From Siderastrea siderea (taxonomy: Eukaryota; Cnidaria; Anthozoa; Scleractinia; Rhizangiidae): a stretch of 64,000 bases of DNA. A model generated the notes under the pieces. That model had not been told where the DNA came from, did not search any database, and worked only from the letters and a program-made list of their open reading frames with translations. How positions within the stretch are numbered: the first letter of the stretch is position 1; every line of letters begins with the position of its first letter. The translations under genes and the position numbers were made by a program. The DNA lies in the NCBI GenBank assembly GCA_964030785.1, contig CAXIQD010000007.1, forward strand, positions 1 through 64,000, given 5' to 3'. Below, in pieces: positions 46,737 to 55,708 of this stretch.

Positions 46737-47729
46737 ATGTCAGTAAAAAAGTGGCACCAGTTGGCTGAAGAAAAATCGAAGCTCGATAAACAAACAGAAG
46801 AAATTCGGCAAAAATTTAGAATGAACAAAATAAACAAAGAGTTTGGTCAGCTTTCAGAAGAAGAGCTTTTTAAACCTATTACAAAAAGGCTTGATGAAAA
46901 GAGCAGCACCACTGCGGACGAGGAGAGGAGCAGGAAGGTCCTGATTACACAATGGATGAATTTGACGAAATTAACCCGTTTGGTGATGAATTCAGACCTG
47001 ATGCCCCAACACCATCACTATCACCAGTATCATCACCAGGTCCATCAACAGTACTATTAAAAGAACAATCACAACCATCACCAGGACCATCATCAGTACC
47101 ATTAAAAGAACCACCACCCCCATATCACGCATTTGATGATTACAAAAATGAAACGGATGAACAAATAAAAAAACGTCTTACACATGTAAAAACGCAGATT
47201 ACCAGACTTACAAAAAAAAAATGATCCAGCTTACAAAATAAAAACTTCAATATGTGGTTACAAGGGATATGATTTGAACAGATTTGAAACTGAGGAAAAG
47301 AAACTCAAAAATATTCAGAAATATCGAGAACTTGCAAAAGAACGGAAACAATCTTTATTGGTACAATTACAAGAACAAAAGATGAACTTAAAACCAACTA
47401 AAACACAACAAAAAAGAGAAATTTCTCCAACACCCTTGGAAAAAGTTGTTATGAGCCGACGACCTTCTGTTGCATATTCTGATGATGATGATGATGAACA
47501 GGATTTTTCTGATTATGAACAGGAGTGGGAAACTTCAGGAAGTGGCATCTCTGATGAAGCTGTAAAATTGATCAACCAACTTGATTTGAGCTTAGGATCG
47601 ATATAAGCAGGAAACAGCTCAATAAAACTAAAAAATCAGGTATTGTCTCTGTTTGATTCACTAGTTGAACTCGGCACAATCGATAAAAAGCAAAAGAAAA
47701 AAATTATTACTAATTATATATTCCAATAA
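46737..47729 (+). pseudogene. Coiled-coil/proline-rich virion-associated protein with PPPPY motif (broken)
   Basis: Starts MSVKKWHQLAEEKSKLDKQ, a coiled-coil; the TATATATT string is ~15 nt upstream. A frame change near 46,920 leads to YTMDEFDEINPFGDEF and a Pro/Ser-rich linker with EPPPPYHAFDDY, which contains a PPxY motif of the type that recruits NEDD4-family ligases and ESCRT in many viruses. A second frame change in the A-run at 47,211-47,220 leads to a basic helical part, RRPSVAYSDDDDDEQDF and LINQLDLSLGSI. An in-frame TAA (47,604-47,606) is followed in the same frame by LKNQVLSLFDSLVELG to the stop at 47,727-47,729, which overlaps the next ATG as TAATG. Scaffold or pVI-like role is a guess. 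Confidence 0.6.
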
Positions 47730-48488
47730 TGAGCTGTGATATTCTGCTTGACTCGAGCCTAGCAAAACAAGAAAGGGGCGGAGAACGGAATGTTTCACAC
47801 GATTTTACAGTGAAGTTTTATCCTCCGGTACAATTAGGTTCAGGAAACTATAAAGCCGCGCTAAACAGACTTATCACAATGAGTTACTCATGGTACAACA
47901 TCGATGCTTTTTACAATAACAAAATTCGCTGGAGAAAGAAAACTGAAGCGTGGCAGACCTTAACTTTTCCGAATGGAATGTATGATTACAAAAGAATCAA
48001 CACTTTTCTTCAGAAACACATTGGTAAAGTAGACCCGCAGATAAAGATAGTGATTACATTTTTACAATGTATTTCGATATGTCAATTTACCGGGTTGTAA
48101 TTTCGATGCACGAAAATTATGAGCTTGACTTTTCTCAAGGAGCTTTCGCTGAATTACTTCGTTATGAGAAAAACTCTTGACAGGAAAAAAAGGCTCTGTC
48201 GGAAAATTCGTTCCAAATATCACAAGAGGTGTTGATTGGGTGTATTTGCACTGCGATCTTATCACACGCCGAACAAACAATGTTCCAAGCGATGTGTTAT
48301 ACAGTTTCTCAACAACAGGGCTTCAGGTTAGCTATCCATTTCAAAAAGAGCCGCGTCGGCTTGAGTGGCAACCTGTGAACAAAAGTTATATTAATGAAAT
48401 AAGGGTTTGGGTGACAGACGGAAGAAACAATCTTCTGGATCTCAACGGGACAGACATTGCAATCAGCTTAATGATTGAAAAAGAGTAA
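47729..48488 (+). pseudogene. Penton-like minor capsid protein (frameshifted)
   Basis: Starts MSCDILLDSSLAKQERGG, followed by VSHDFTVKFYPPVQLG and YDYKRINTFLQKHIG. A frame change near 48,040 leads to DSDYIFTMYFDMSIYRVVI and FAELLRYEK, and a second near 48,178 leads to GKFVPNITRGVDWVYLHCDL and NEIRVWVTDGRNNLLDLNG with stop at 48,486. This order matches the single-jelly-roll penton-like protein of adintoviruses and Polintons, which closes the fivefold vertices. It lies between the PPPPY gene and the major capsid gene, as expected of the capsid block. Confidence 0.7.
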
Positions 48489-48500
48489 GGATTTTGTTGG

Positions 48501-48890
48501 TATAAATATACAGTCAGGAATCATCCGAGCGAGTGGGCAAGATTCTTTGACGAAAACACCGGAAGTTATCGATATAAACACAAAGGGTCGGGTGTGATCT
48601 GTGACACCCTCATGACCATCGGTAAATTACTCAAAGGCACTGTAAAGAACGTGGCAAAGAAAACAGCCGAAAAAGCCACAAAAACAATCGCTGAAAAGGC
48701 AAGTCAGAAAGTTGGTGAACTTGCTATTGAAAAAGGTTCGAAACAAATACGAAAAATACTGCAAGAGCGAAAGCAAAAACCGATGTCTCTGGATGCAAAA
48801 AAGAAACTTATAAATATTTTGCAAAACCAAATACCAAAAAAATTAGACGCCCTTGTGAAATTAAATCGAACTTTGCCAAACGAAATTTAA
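48501..48890 (+). pseudogene. Small basic virion protein, start codon apparently lost
   Basis: An open frame runs from the preceding stop through VRNHPSEWARFFDENTGSYR, YKHKGSGVICDTLMTIGKLL and a Lys/Ala helical stretch (KKTAEKATKTIAEKASQKVG) to TAA at 48,890. The HPSEWxxFFDExTG...HKGSG opening is typical of a short virion gene in cnidarian Polinton-type elements, yet no ATG lies in frame before the one at 48,612. TATAAATATA at 48,501-48,510 stands where an ATG-proximal TATA string occurs in other genes, and the triplet after it is not ATG. So either the start has mutated or translation begins at 48,612. A DNA-condensing or membrane-active role is a guess from composition. Confidence 0.55.
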
Positions 48891-48929
48891 TCAAAAAAAT
48901 TTTTTCTCTTAATATAAACTCTTGTTAAC

Positions 48930-50115
48930 ATGTTCAGAAGGCAACCATACCTCGAGAATACTAAATACGTTCAAATTAATTTGGACACCCCGCTCACCTT
49001 CCCTGGGAATAACCAATATCAAACAAAGATGGGCTACAAATTCACCTTAAAAGACCGGGACAATTTTTATGACTGGTACAACGCTTATTTCCGCGTCGAT
49101 TTTAAGTTTGAAGCTGTAGCAAAGGCAGCCAACATTGGTGCTGACACTGAATCAGCTCTGATCAACGGTTCTTTCTCATTGATCAAAAGTTTGAAACTAA
49201 GTTCAGCGGGAAAAAAATGTACGAGGCGGACAATATCCACAAAGGTATTTTCATCAAAAATCTGCTTGATTTTTCGGACGATTTTTCGAGAAGCGTGGCA
49301 AAAAAACAGTTTTGGTATCTTGACTCTGACGCCACCACAGCGACTGATAACAATGCGACGAACCTTGGAATGCGAGCAAGGGCTCTTCTATCACATGAAG
49401 GTGAGATAGTTAAGACCATTATCCCTTTGAACAGATACTCCTTCTTCGAAAGTCTTTCCGACAGGCTGCTGCCACCGTTACAACTTGAGTTTGAAATTGT
49501 TCTGCAAAACGACAGAGAAATGATTTTCCAAAACGATGAAACAGCTCGAAGAATTGTTGTCTGTAAATTTGAGTTGTGGGTCCCACAATTACATTTAACT
49601 GGTAAAGGACAGACCCTGGCCAATGAAAAATTCTTGAAACCAGCCCAATGGAAATACCTGAATGAACATTTGTATGACAGCAGCTCCCGAAGGGATGCGA
49701 ATGGTACGTGGTTGATTACACCTGGGGAAAAAGACCCCAAGCATGTCTTTGTGTTCTTTCAACAAACTCAGAAACAAAATTCTTATACACATTCGATATC
49801 GATGGTGATGACTCAGCAACATTGGACACTTGCCGCCTTCAGTACGGCACAACATTTTACCCTGAGCTTGATTACGACCATGACTTTAAAATAGGAATTT
49901 TGAATGATTTGATAAATTTCAGATACAGAAAAAACAACTACAACACCGGTGTTCAGTTGCAGCTTGCCAATTTTGAGAAGTTGTACCCAATTATCTACTT
50001 TGACCTACGAAACACCGAAGAAAGTATGACAGGCGACTCGAAAAAGCTCGAATTCCATTACAGACTAAATGAAGCCGCTAACGCTCAAGATTATAATATC
50101 TTCGCCTTGGTTTGA
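48930..50115 (+). pseudogene. Major capsid protein, hexon-like double jelly roll (frameshifted)
   Basis: Starts MFRRQPYLENTKYVQINLD, preceded by AATATAAACT. The N-terminal part includes YKFTLKDRDNFYDWYNAYFRV and INGSFSLIKSLKL. The A7 run at 49,211-49,217 shifts the frame; the next part runs through NIHKGIFIKNLLDFSDDF, IPLNRYSFFESLSDRLLPP, LQLEFEIVLQND and VCKFELWVPQLHLTGKG. A second frame change near 49,775 leads to YTFDIDGDDSATLD, RKNNYNTGVQLQLANFEKLY and YNIFALV with stop at 50,113. Total about 395 codons. The pattern fits the major capsid protein of cnidarian adintovirus/Polinton elements, which forms the pseudo-hexameric capsomers. Confidence 0.75.
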
Positions 50116-50201
50116 GTGAAAAAGAATGCGTGCTGAAGCAAATTGGTAATGAGCTTGTCGTCGTCTAGACAAAAAAATTCTGAATATAATATACACGCAC
50201 G

Positions 50202-50762
50202 ATGAGCACAACTTATCATCCATATGAAATCGCACTGACTGATGGTCAAAAAAAGAAACTTCAAAAAGCTTCTGTTTCGAAGACAGCTGTTACTCTGAGA
50301 GTTAAACCAGGCCAAATTGGGCGCGGTGACGAACTACTTCTCACTGCTACTCAAATCTCGCGACTGAAGAAAACTGCAGCAGCAGGGAAAGGGGTTGAGC
50401 TAAAATTAAGCCAGACCCAGATTCAAAATACTGCGCAGCGTGGTGGAAGTTTGTTTTCTGCTATGTTAGGTTTAGTACGACCTTTGATAAAGCCAGCCCT
50501 TGGGGCATTAGCAAGTGCAGGTTTGAGTTTCGGCGCTGAAACGGTGCTGAAAAAGATATTCGGAAAGGGTTTTGGGTCGAAGGAAATTGAGCTTTATAAA
50601 CTTGTCCAGCAAATGACTCCTACTGAGAAAAAGGCGGCAGAACAATATCTTGTTGGAAAAGGTTTTGTCAAGGGAGGTTCAGCACAGTATGGTGGTTTTC
50701 TTGGTGTGTTAGCGTCTATCGGAGTACCTTTGGCCATTGATTTAGTCCGAAAAATAATCTGA
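50202..50762 (+). CDS. Virion core/membrane-active protein (pX- or pVI-like layout)
   Basis: 186 codons, intact, with ATAATATACAC just upstream. The N-terminal ~75 residues contain three spaced LT(D/A)xQ/LSQTQ-type motifs (ALTDGQKKKL, LLTATQISRL, LKLSQTQI) separated by basic stretches, a layout I recognise from cnidarian Polinton-type elements. The rest has hydrophobic segments (LVRPLIKPALGALASAGLS; GGFLGVLASIGVPLAIDL) and Gly-rich linkers, including QRGGSLFSA, which resembles an adenain-type GG-x cleavage site. A DNA-associated or capsid-interior protein processed by the neighbouring protease is likely. The next gene starts 6 nt downstream. Confidence 0.6.
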   Translation: MSTTYHPYEIALTDGQKKKLQKASVSKTAVTLRVKPGQIGRGDELLLTATQISRLKKTAAAGKGVELKLSQTQIQNTAQRGGSLFSAMLGLVRPLIKPALGALASAGLSFGAETVLKKIFGKGFGSKEIELYKLVQQMTPTEKKAAEQYLVGKGFVKGGSAQYGGFLGVLASIGVPLAIDLVRKII

Positions 50763-50768
50763 AAAGGT

Positions 50769-51319
50769 ATGCAAACTCAACCACAGCGCTCACAACCAAG
50801 ACAAGCACCCCCCCCCTATTCCCACCTCCGAAAAAGGGAGGAGGAATGCAAATTCGACCTCCACCTTTTTTTGGAACTTGGGATGATTATTATTTGAAAA
50901 AAAAACTGAACCTCTATCCAACATTGACCTCAGAAAATGGTGCAACTTGTTACGAATTCCAATAAAAGGTATTTTCAGCAGAAACGAAGTAAAACCCTTG
51001 TTTCATTCCCCATGCACTATAAATTTAGATGATTTTGGAAGTTTGGGAACTCACTGGGTATGTTGTTGGCCTGCCAAAGACAAAGATACTTACGAGTATT
51101 TCGATTCATTTGGTTTTCCACCACCTTTAGAATGGGAACAAGAAATGACAATACACGGGATGACACATTTTTTCAGAAATGATAACCAAATTCAATGGGA
51201 ACAAAGTGTGAGATGTGGTTATTACTGCCTTCTCTTTTTAAATGAAAAAAAATAAAGGAACAAGTTTTGCCGATATTTTGAAAATGTCCTCCAACGATTT
51301 ACTTGAAACGAGGAAATAG
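50769..51319 (+). pseudogene. Adenain-like cysteine protease (frameshifted)
   Basis: The catalytic set of adenoviral-type (C5) proteases is visible in one unbroken stretch, 50,938-51,255: GTHWV (His), YEYFDSFGFPPP (Asp) and SVRCGYYCLLF (nucleophile Cys). Upstream a Pro-rich N-terminus (MQTQPQRSQPRQAPPP) is separated by frame changes in the C9 run (50,808-50,816) and the A9 run (50,897-50,905); downstream an A8 run (51,245-51,252) shifts the end, which otherwise continues GTSFADILKMSSNDLLETRK to TAG at 51,317. In the family the enzyme matures capsid and core proteins. All three lesions are in homopolymers. Confidence 0.8.
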
Positions 51320-51351
51320 TGAAGAATTATTTTTTATAAAATATATATACA

Positions 51352-52426
51352 ATGGAAGTGTACCTTGTGAAAGAAAAGCGGCACACGCCCAATGTGCAGG
51401 GAAGTGAAAAGGTTGTAATCACAAACAACAATCGAAAACTCTTAAAAGTAAAATGCGCTAGTTGCGGAATAACGAAAACACGTTTTATGCCGGGAAACTA
51501 GGTGAGCCCTCCCGCGCGGAGGGCAGTGGTATATTTGGTGACGTTGCCATGGCGGTGGGTGATCTAGCTATTACAAAAGGGATCCCATTTCTTGCAAAAA
51601 AAAGTATCGAATCTGGACGATATTACGCTTCTGAAGCTATGAGACACCCCAAACTGCAAAAGAAAGCAATAAATTACACGTTGCCCGCCCAGTCATTGAA
51701 AAAGTTGGTAGTGAAATGTTAGATCAACTTTCAACTAAAGTTCGACCAAACCAACGTTACAAAACTGACAGACCTGATTTGGATGGGGCTGGTATTGATT
51801 TGCATGCAACAATCGGAAAATTTCCGAAACCAAAAAAGTGTTGGACATTACCAGGACATAATTACACAGGACCATACAATCCTCTTGAAGAGCAAGTTGC
51901 ATTTGATCAAGAAACTGGAGAAATCTTGGAAATATATCAGAAACCGACAGGTGCAACAGATGCGATTGCTATGCAACATGATGTTCATTATGATGTTTGT
52001 TCCAACCGTGAAATAAAATATGGTGAAAATCTCAAAAAATGTAAACATAAGGCGGACAAAAAAATGGTGAAAAATCTTGACGCTGTTCCTTACAAACAAC
52101 GACAATGGGGACATGCGGCTGCAAGAAATACAATTAATGTTAAACAAAAGTTAGGTTTGGGTTTGAAACAACAAAAAGGGACTGGTGTTTTGGATAAACA
52201 ATTAGAGGCAGTAAAATTTGCTGAAACTTTGACAAAGAAAATGATTCCTTCCACAAAACCTGTATTCGATCGTTATTGGAAAGGTGACATTGCGAAAAAT
52301 GCTTTCACGGGACCAACTGGTGTCACAAGCAAGAAATTTTGGACTCATCCAAAAAAAGGTACTGTCATGCGTTTGGTGAAAAATCCAAAAACTGGCAAAT
52401 ATGAAAATGTGTATGAAGAACCTTAA
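51352..52426 (+). pseudogene. Parvovirus-type phospholipase A2-like virion protein (frameshifted)
   Basis: Starts MEVYLVKEKRHTPN, with ATATATATAC directly upstream. Residues ~36-39 form a C-x-x-C (VKCASCGITKTRF). Frame changes near 51,490 and 51,680 separate GIFGDVAMAVGDLA and an Ala/Lys-rich part from the long C-terminal frame (51,716-52,426), which carries LPGHNYTGPYNPLEEQV and AIAMQHDVHYDVC. The glycine-rich calcium-loop-like segment and HDxxYD pair match the PLA2 domain of parvovirus VP1, used to breach endosomal membranes. Downstream are KKCKHKADKKMVKNL and a basic tail. A role in membrane passage is inference from family. Its stop shares TTAA with the opposing gene. Confidence 0.75.
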
Positions 52427-52863
52427 TTGTTTGACCACCACCACTTTTCAAACTCCTGTTTTGCGCGCAGCCTGCTTGCAAAGGTTTTAGGAAGGTGATG
52501 AGAAATAGATTCGATGATTTCTTTTTTGTGGGGCCAGCATTCAGAAGGTACCATTTCAAAATAATTGTACAGAAAACAGGGGTAGTTCACTGACTTGCCG
52601 GTTATCTCCTGAAATTGAGCAATATCCTTACCCAGAAAATCTACCTCTCTGGAAGAAAATATTTTGTCAATGTCCCATTTCCGAAAAACATTTTTCAAAT
52701 GAAAATTAGTCGTAGGAGGCGCAGTGGAACTTCTTCCCCGATTTTCTTCTTGGAATTGTTCATCATCATCACATTCAAACACTCTACCACATTTTGGACA
52801 TTCACGACAGAACTCACAGGCGACGTTGCTCGTCGCCTGTGGCCGCTCTACAAAGTTTGTCAT
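52423..52863 (-). pseudogene. Cys-rich protein, C-terminal part (split by LINE)
   Basis: On the minus strand VACEFCRECPKCGRVFEC (four closely spaced Cys pairs) is followed by an acidic/polar linker and FSSREVDFLGKDIAQFQ, NYPCFLYNYFEMVPSECWPH and AKQEFEKWWWSNN to TAA at 52,423. The part upstream of about 52,855 belongs to an inserted LINE, and the N-terminal part of the gene lies at 55,541-55,687. The Cys spacing suggests a zinc ribbon or RING-like finger. Family unknown. Confidence 0.6.
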
Positions 52864-55540
52864 TGTATATCGCCCACCCTACTCAGAGGCACACCCTGTG
52901 CCTACAAGTGCATTTATGCAGGAATTCAGCGTTTTTCTCGAGAACTTGGTGCTCTGCCCTGAGGTACTAGTTGTTGCTGGAGATTTCAATTTCCACATGG
53001 ATGATGCAACGGATGTTGATGCTTTGAAATTTGCTGAACTTCTTGAGACCTTCGGTTTGATTCAGCATATTAACTTTGCAACTCATGTCTCCGGTCATTG
53101 GCTTGATCTTATTATCACCAGGTCTTCCAATGATGTGATGATTATCTCACCCCGCCCCTCACTGTTTTTATCCGACCATTGCTTCGCCGAGTGCACGCTG
53201 GCCATTCCATCTGATGCGACTACTGCGAGAGAACTTACATTTCGCAAGTATAAGAACATTGACATTACAGCGTTTCAGAAAGACATTGCTAAATCCGACC
53301 TGACTAGACTTAAAGACAATGAGCTCACCGAAGGCTACGACCGCATTTTGAACTCTATTCTAGATGCACATGCCCCTCTCCGCCGCAAGGTAATCGTGAC
53401 TCGCCCTAGAGTACCCTGGTTCAATGACGAGCTTAGAAGCTTGAAGTCCAAACGGCATAAGCTGGAAAAAAGAATGAGGAAAAGCAACCTTGATTCTGAC
53501 ATCAGGGCTTATCGTGTAGCATGCAATCAGTATTGTTTTCGCTTGAAAGAAGCGAAAAAGAAACATTACGGTGGTCTTATCGAAGAATGTGCGGGAGACT
53601 CAAAGAAGCTTTTTGGTGTAGTGAAATCTCTCTGCAATGAGCGTACTGATGCTCTTCCACCGCACGACAATCCACGCCAACTCACTGATGAATTTGGAGA
53701 GTTTTTCTATCGTAAAATTGCTGTCATCAGAGAAGATATTAAAAACTGTTCTATTCCTCAGCCCGTTGTCTCTATTCCATCGCCTCCAACGAAGATAACG
53801 CATTTTTCGCCTGTGTCTGAAACCCAAGTACGTGACATAATTTCCTCATCTTCTAACGCAAGTTGTCAACTGGATCCAATACCCACGAGTTTGCTGAAGA
53901 AGAGTGTAGATGTTCTTGCACCTATCATCACAAGGATGGTCAACTCGTCTCTGGTCAGCGGTTGTGTTCCAGACAACTGGAAGATCGCACTTGTCCTACC
54001 ATTAATTAAAAAGCTTGGTCTTGAACTTGTACAAGAAAATTTTCGTCCGGTTAGCAACCTTCCCTTTGTTTCTAAAATTGCTGAGAAAGCTGTGATACCG
54101 CAAGTTCTCGACCACTGCTCTAAGCACGCTCCCCTGCCCAGTAACCAGTCATCTTACCGACAACATCATTCCACCGAGACTGCCCTACTTAGAGTTCAAA
54201 ACGACATCCTTCTCAGTATGGACAGGCAGGAAGTCACTTTGCTTGTCTTGCTAGACCTCAGTGCTGCATTTGATACTATAGACCACTCAATCCTAGCAGA
54301 TCTACTGGAGACTGACTTTGGCATCAGTAACGTTGCTCTCTCCTGGATAAAATCGTTCGTGTGTGGGAGGAAACAACGTGTAACCATCAAACAGGAACAA
54401 TCTCGGAACTTCTCAGTTCTTAGTGGAGTTCCACAGGGAAGCTGTTTAGGGCCCTTGTTATTCATAATGTACGCCTCTAGGCTGTTTCACGTGGTTGAGA
54501 AACACTTGCCGGTTGTCCACGTGTTTGCAGACGACACGCAACTCTATCTTTCGTTTCGTCCCACGTCTTCAATCTCTCAAGACCAAGCCATTCGAGCTAT
54601 GGAAGAATGCATTGTCGATGTCCGTGCTTGGATGTGCCACAACATGATGAAACTAAACGACAGCAAGACAGAATTTTTGATCATCGGGTCACGACAGCAG
54701 CTCGCCAAAATAAATGTTGACTCTATAAAAGTTGGCGCTTCCGAAATTGTGTCAACCTCGTCTGTTCGCAATCTTGGGGCATGGTTCGACAAGAATATGT
54801 CAATGGATGCTCATGTTGGGAAGGTCTGCAGCAAGGCCTTCTTCGGACTCTACAAGATCAGGCAAATAAGGAAATTCCTGTCGGTAGATGCCACCAATAC
54901 GCTCGTTCATGCATTTGTCACGTCTCACGTGGACTATTGCAACTCACTGCTTTACGGCGTATCGCAGTACCAACTCAGCCGTTTACAGCGTGTCCTTAAT
55001 GCCGCAGCTCGCATCACCTGCCTTCTTCCACGGTATTCTCACATCACCCCAACGTTGTTCCATCTCCACTGGCTTCCTATTACCTCCCGGATCAAATTCA
55101 AGACAGCATTGATAGTTTACAAAGCGCTCAATGGCTACTCCCCGTCTTACATAACTGATTTATTACACATCAAACCTCCAGGTCGCTACGCAATGCGTAG
55201 CGACGATCAACACCTCCTCTTGGTCCCACGGACTAAGTGCAAAACATTTGGCGACCGGGCTTTTGCCCTCGCCGGACCAAGGGTCTGGAACAGTCTGCCA
55301 CTGGCAGTCAGAAATTCAGTAAATGTAGATACATTTAAAACTAACTTGAAAAGTTTTCTTTTTACGCAAGCGTACAAACATATTATATAGTTATTAAATT
55401 TTTAGATGAAATCCATGTAAATTTTTAGTTGATCCTATTTTTACTTAAATTATGAATATCATGTAAAGCGCATTAGAATATTTTTATAAATTATAGCGCT
55501 ATATAAGTTTATTAAATTATTATTTATAAATTATTACCAC
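52850..55540 (+). mobile_element. 5'-truncated L2/CR1-like LINE inserted in the Polinton
   Basis: The 5' junction lies at about 52,850-52,860, inside the endonuclease domain, so the N-terminal part of the element is missing as is usual after incomplete reverse transcription. The 3' end has CATGTAAAGCGC...AATTATAGCGCTATATAAG, a short hairpin-like tail typical of this LINE group, and A/T-rich triplets up to ~55,540. No target duplication could be resolved. The single long ORF is unbroken, so the insertion looks younger than the Polinton's own lesions, or at least less eroded. Confidence 0.85.
52853..55390 (+). CDS. L2/CR1-like LINE endonuclease-reverse transcriptase (N-terminally truncated)
   Basis: About 845 codons without a stop. 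It begins inside the APE-type endonuclease (VYRPPYSEAHPVP, VVAGDFNFHMDD, HWLDLIITR, LSDHCFAEC). The reverse transcriptase follows: [59 protein letters not shown] (catalytic Asp), GVPQGSCLGPLLF, HVFADDTQLYLSF (FADD catalytic pair) and the C-terminal YCNSLLYGV, RITCLLPRYSHITP and LHWLPITSRI. It lacks its own start codon; the first in-frame ATG belongs to the Polinton. The intact frame suggests a recently active family in this genome, but this copy is truncated. Confidence 0.9.
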   Translation, partial: KFVIVYRPPYSEAHPVPTSAFMQEFSVFLENLVLCPEVLVVAGDFNFHMDDATDVDALKFAELLETFGLIQHINFATHVSGHWLDLIITRSSNDVMIISPRPSLFLSDHCFAECTLAIPSDATTARELTFRKYKNIDITAFQKDIAKSDLTRLKDNELTEGYDRILNSILDAHAPLRRKVIVTRPRVPWFNDELRSLKSKRHKLEKRMRKSNLDSDIRAYRVACNQYCFRLKEAKKKHYGGLIEECAGDSKKLFGVVKSLCNERTDALPPHDNPRQLTDEFGEFFYRKIAVIREDIKNCSIPQPVVSIPSPPTKITHFSPVSETQVRDIISSSSNASCQLDPIPTSLLKKSVDVLAPIITRMVNSSLVSGCVPDNWKIALVLPLIKKLGLELVQENFRPVSNLPFVSKIAEKAVIPQVLDHCSKHAPLPSNQSSYRQHHSTETALLRVQNDILLSMDRQEVTLLVLLDLSAAFDTIDHSILADLLETDFGISNVALSWIKSFVCGRKQRVTIKQEQSRNFSVLSGVPQGSCLGPLLFIMYASRLFHVVEKHLPVVHVFADDTQLYLSFRPTSSISQDQAIRAMEECIVDVRAWMCHNMMKLNDSKTEFLIIGSRQQLAKINVDSIKVGASEIVSTSSVRNLGAWFDKNMSMDAHVGKVCSKAFFGLYKIRQIRKFLSVDATNTLVHAFVTSHVDYCNSLLYGVSQYQLSRLQRVLNAAARITCLLPRYSHITPTLFHLHWLPITSRIKFKTALIVYKALNGYSPSYITDLLHIKPPGRYAMRSDDQHLLLVPRTKCKTFGDRAFALAGPRVWNSLPLAVRNSVNVDTFKTNLKSFLFTQAYKHII

Positions 55541-55687
55541 ATAAACTAGTTGCTCCTTGCATGAAGGACAACGATTAATCCAATTTGATAATGGGCATAA
55601 GTGTAATTCATTTCTTTTTTGCAATATTTCTTGCATCATTTTTGACGAGATTTTCACACCTTGCAAACAACCAAATGGGTCGTCCAT
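55541..55687 (-). pseudogene. Cys-rich protein, N-terminal part (split by LINE)
   Basis: On the minus strand from ATG at 55,687: MDDPFGCLQGVKISSKMM, then CPLSNWINRCPSCKEQLVYV, after which the frame runs into the LINE tail. With the C-terminal part at 52,423-52,863 it forms one gene with several C-x-x-C pairs. The start faces the integrase start 21 nt away. Confidence 0.6.
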
Positions 55688-55708
55688 TGTTTTATTGTAT
55701 GGTATACA
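55688..55708. promoter_or_regulatory. 21-nt divergent promoter between split gene and integrase
   Basis: Only 21 nt (TGTTTTATTGTATGGTATACA) separate the two start codons. GTATAC is palindromic and ends one base before the integrase ATG. Leaders must be almost absent, or transcripts start inside the opposite gene. Confidence 0.45.

Noticed and set aside
49183..49740. Minus-strand ORF of 185 codons
   Set aside because: It is antisense to the major capsid gene and has no domain; the plus-strand reading is well supported.
52724..52863. N-terminal 46 codons joined in frame to the LINE ORF
   Set aside because: They are the antisense of the Polinton Cys-rich gene; the fusion arises by chance from the insertion and is not a LINE domain.
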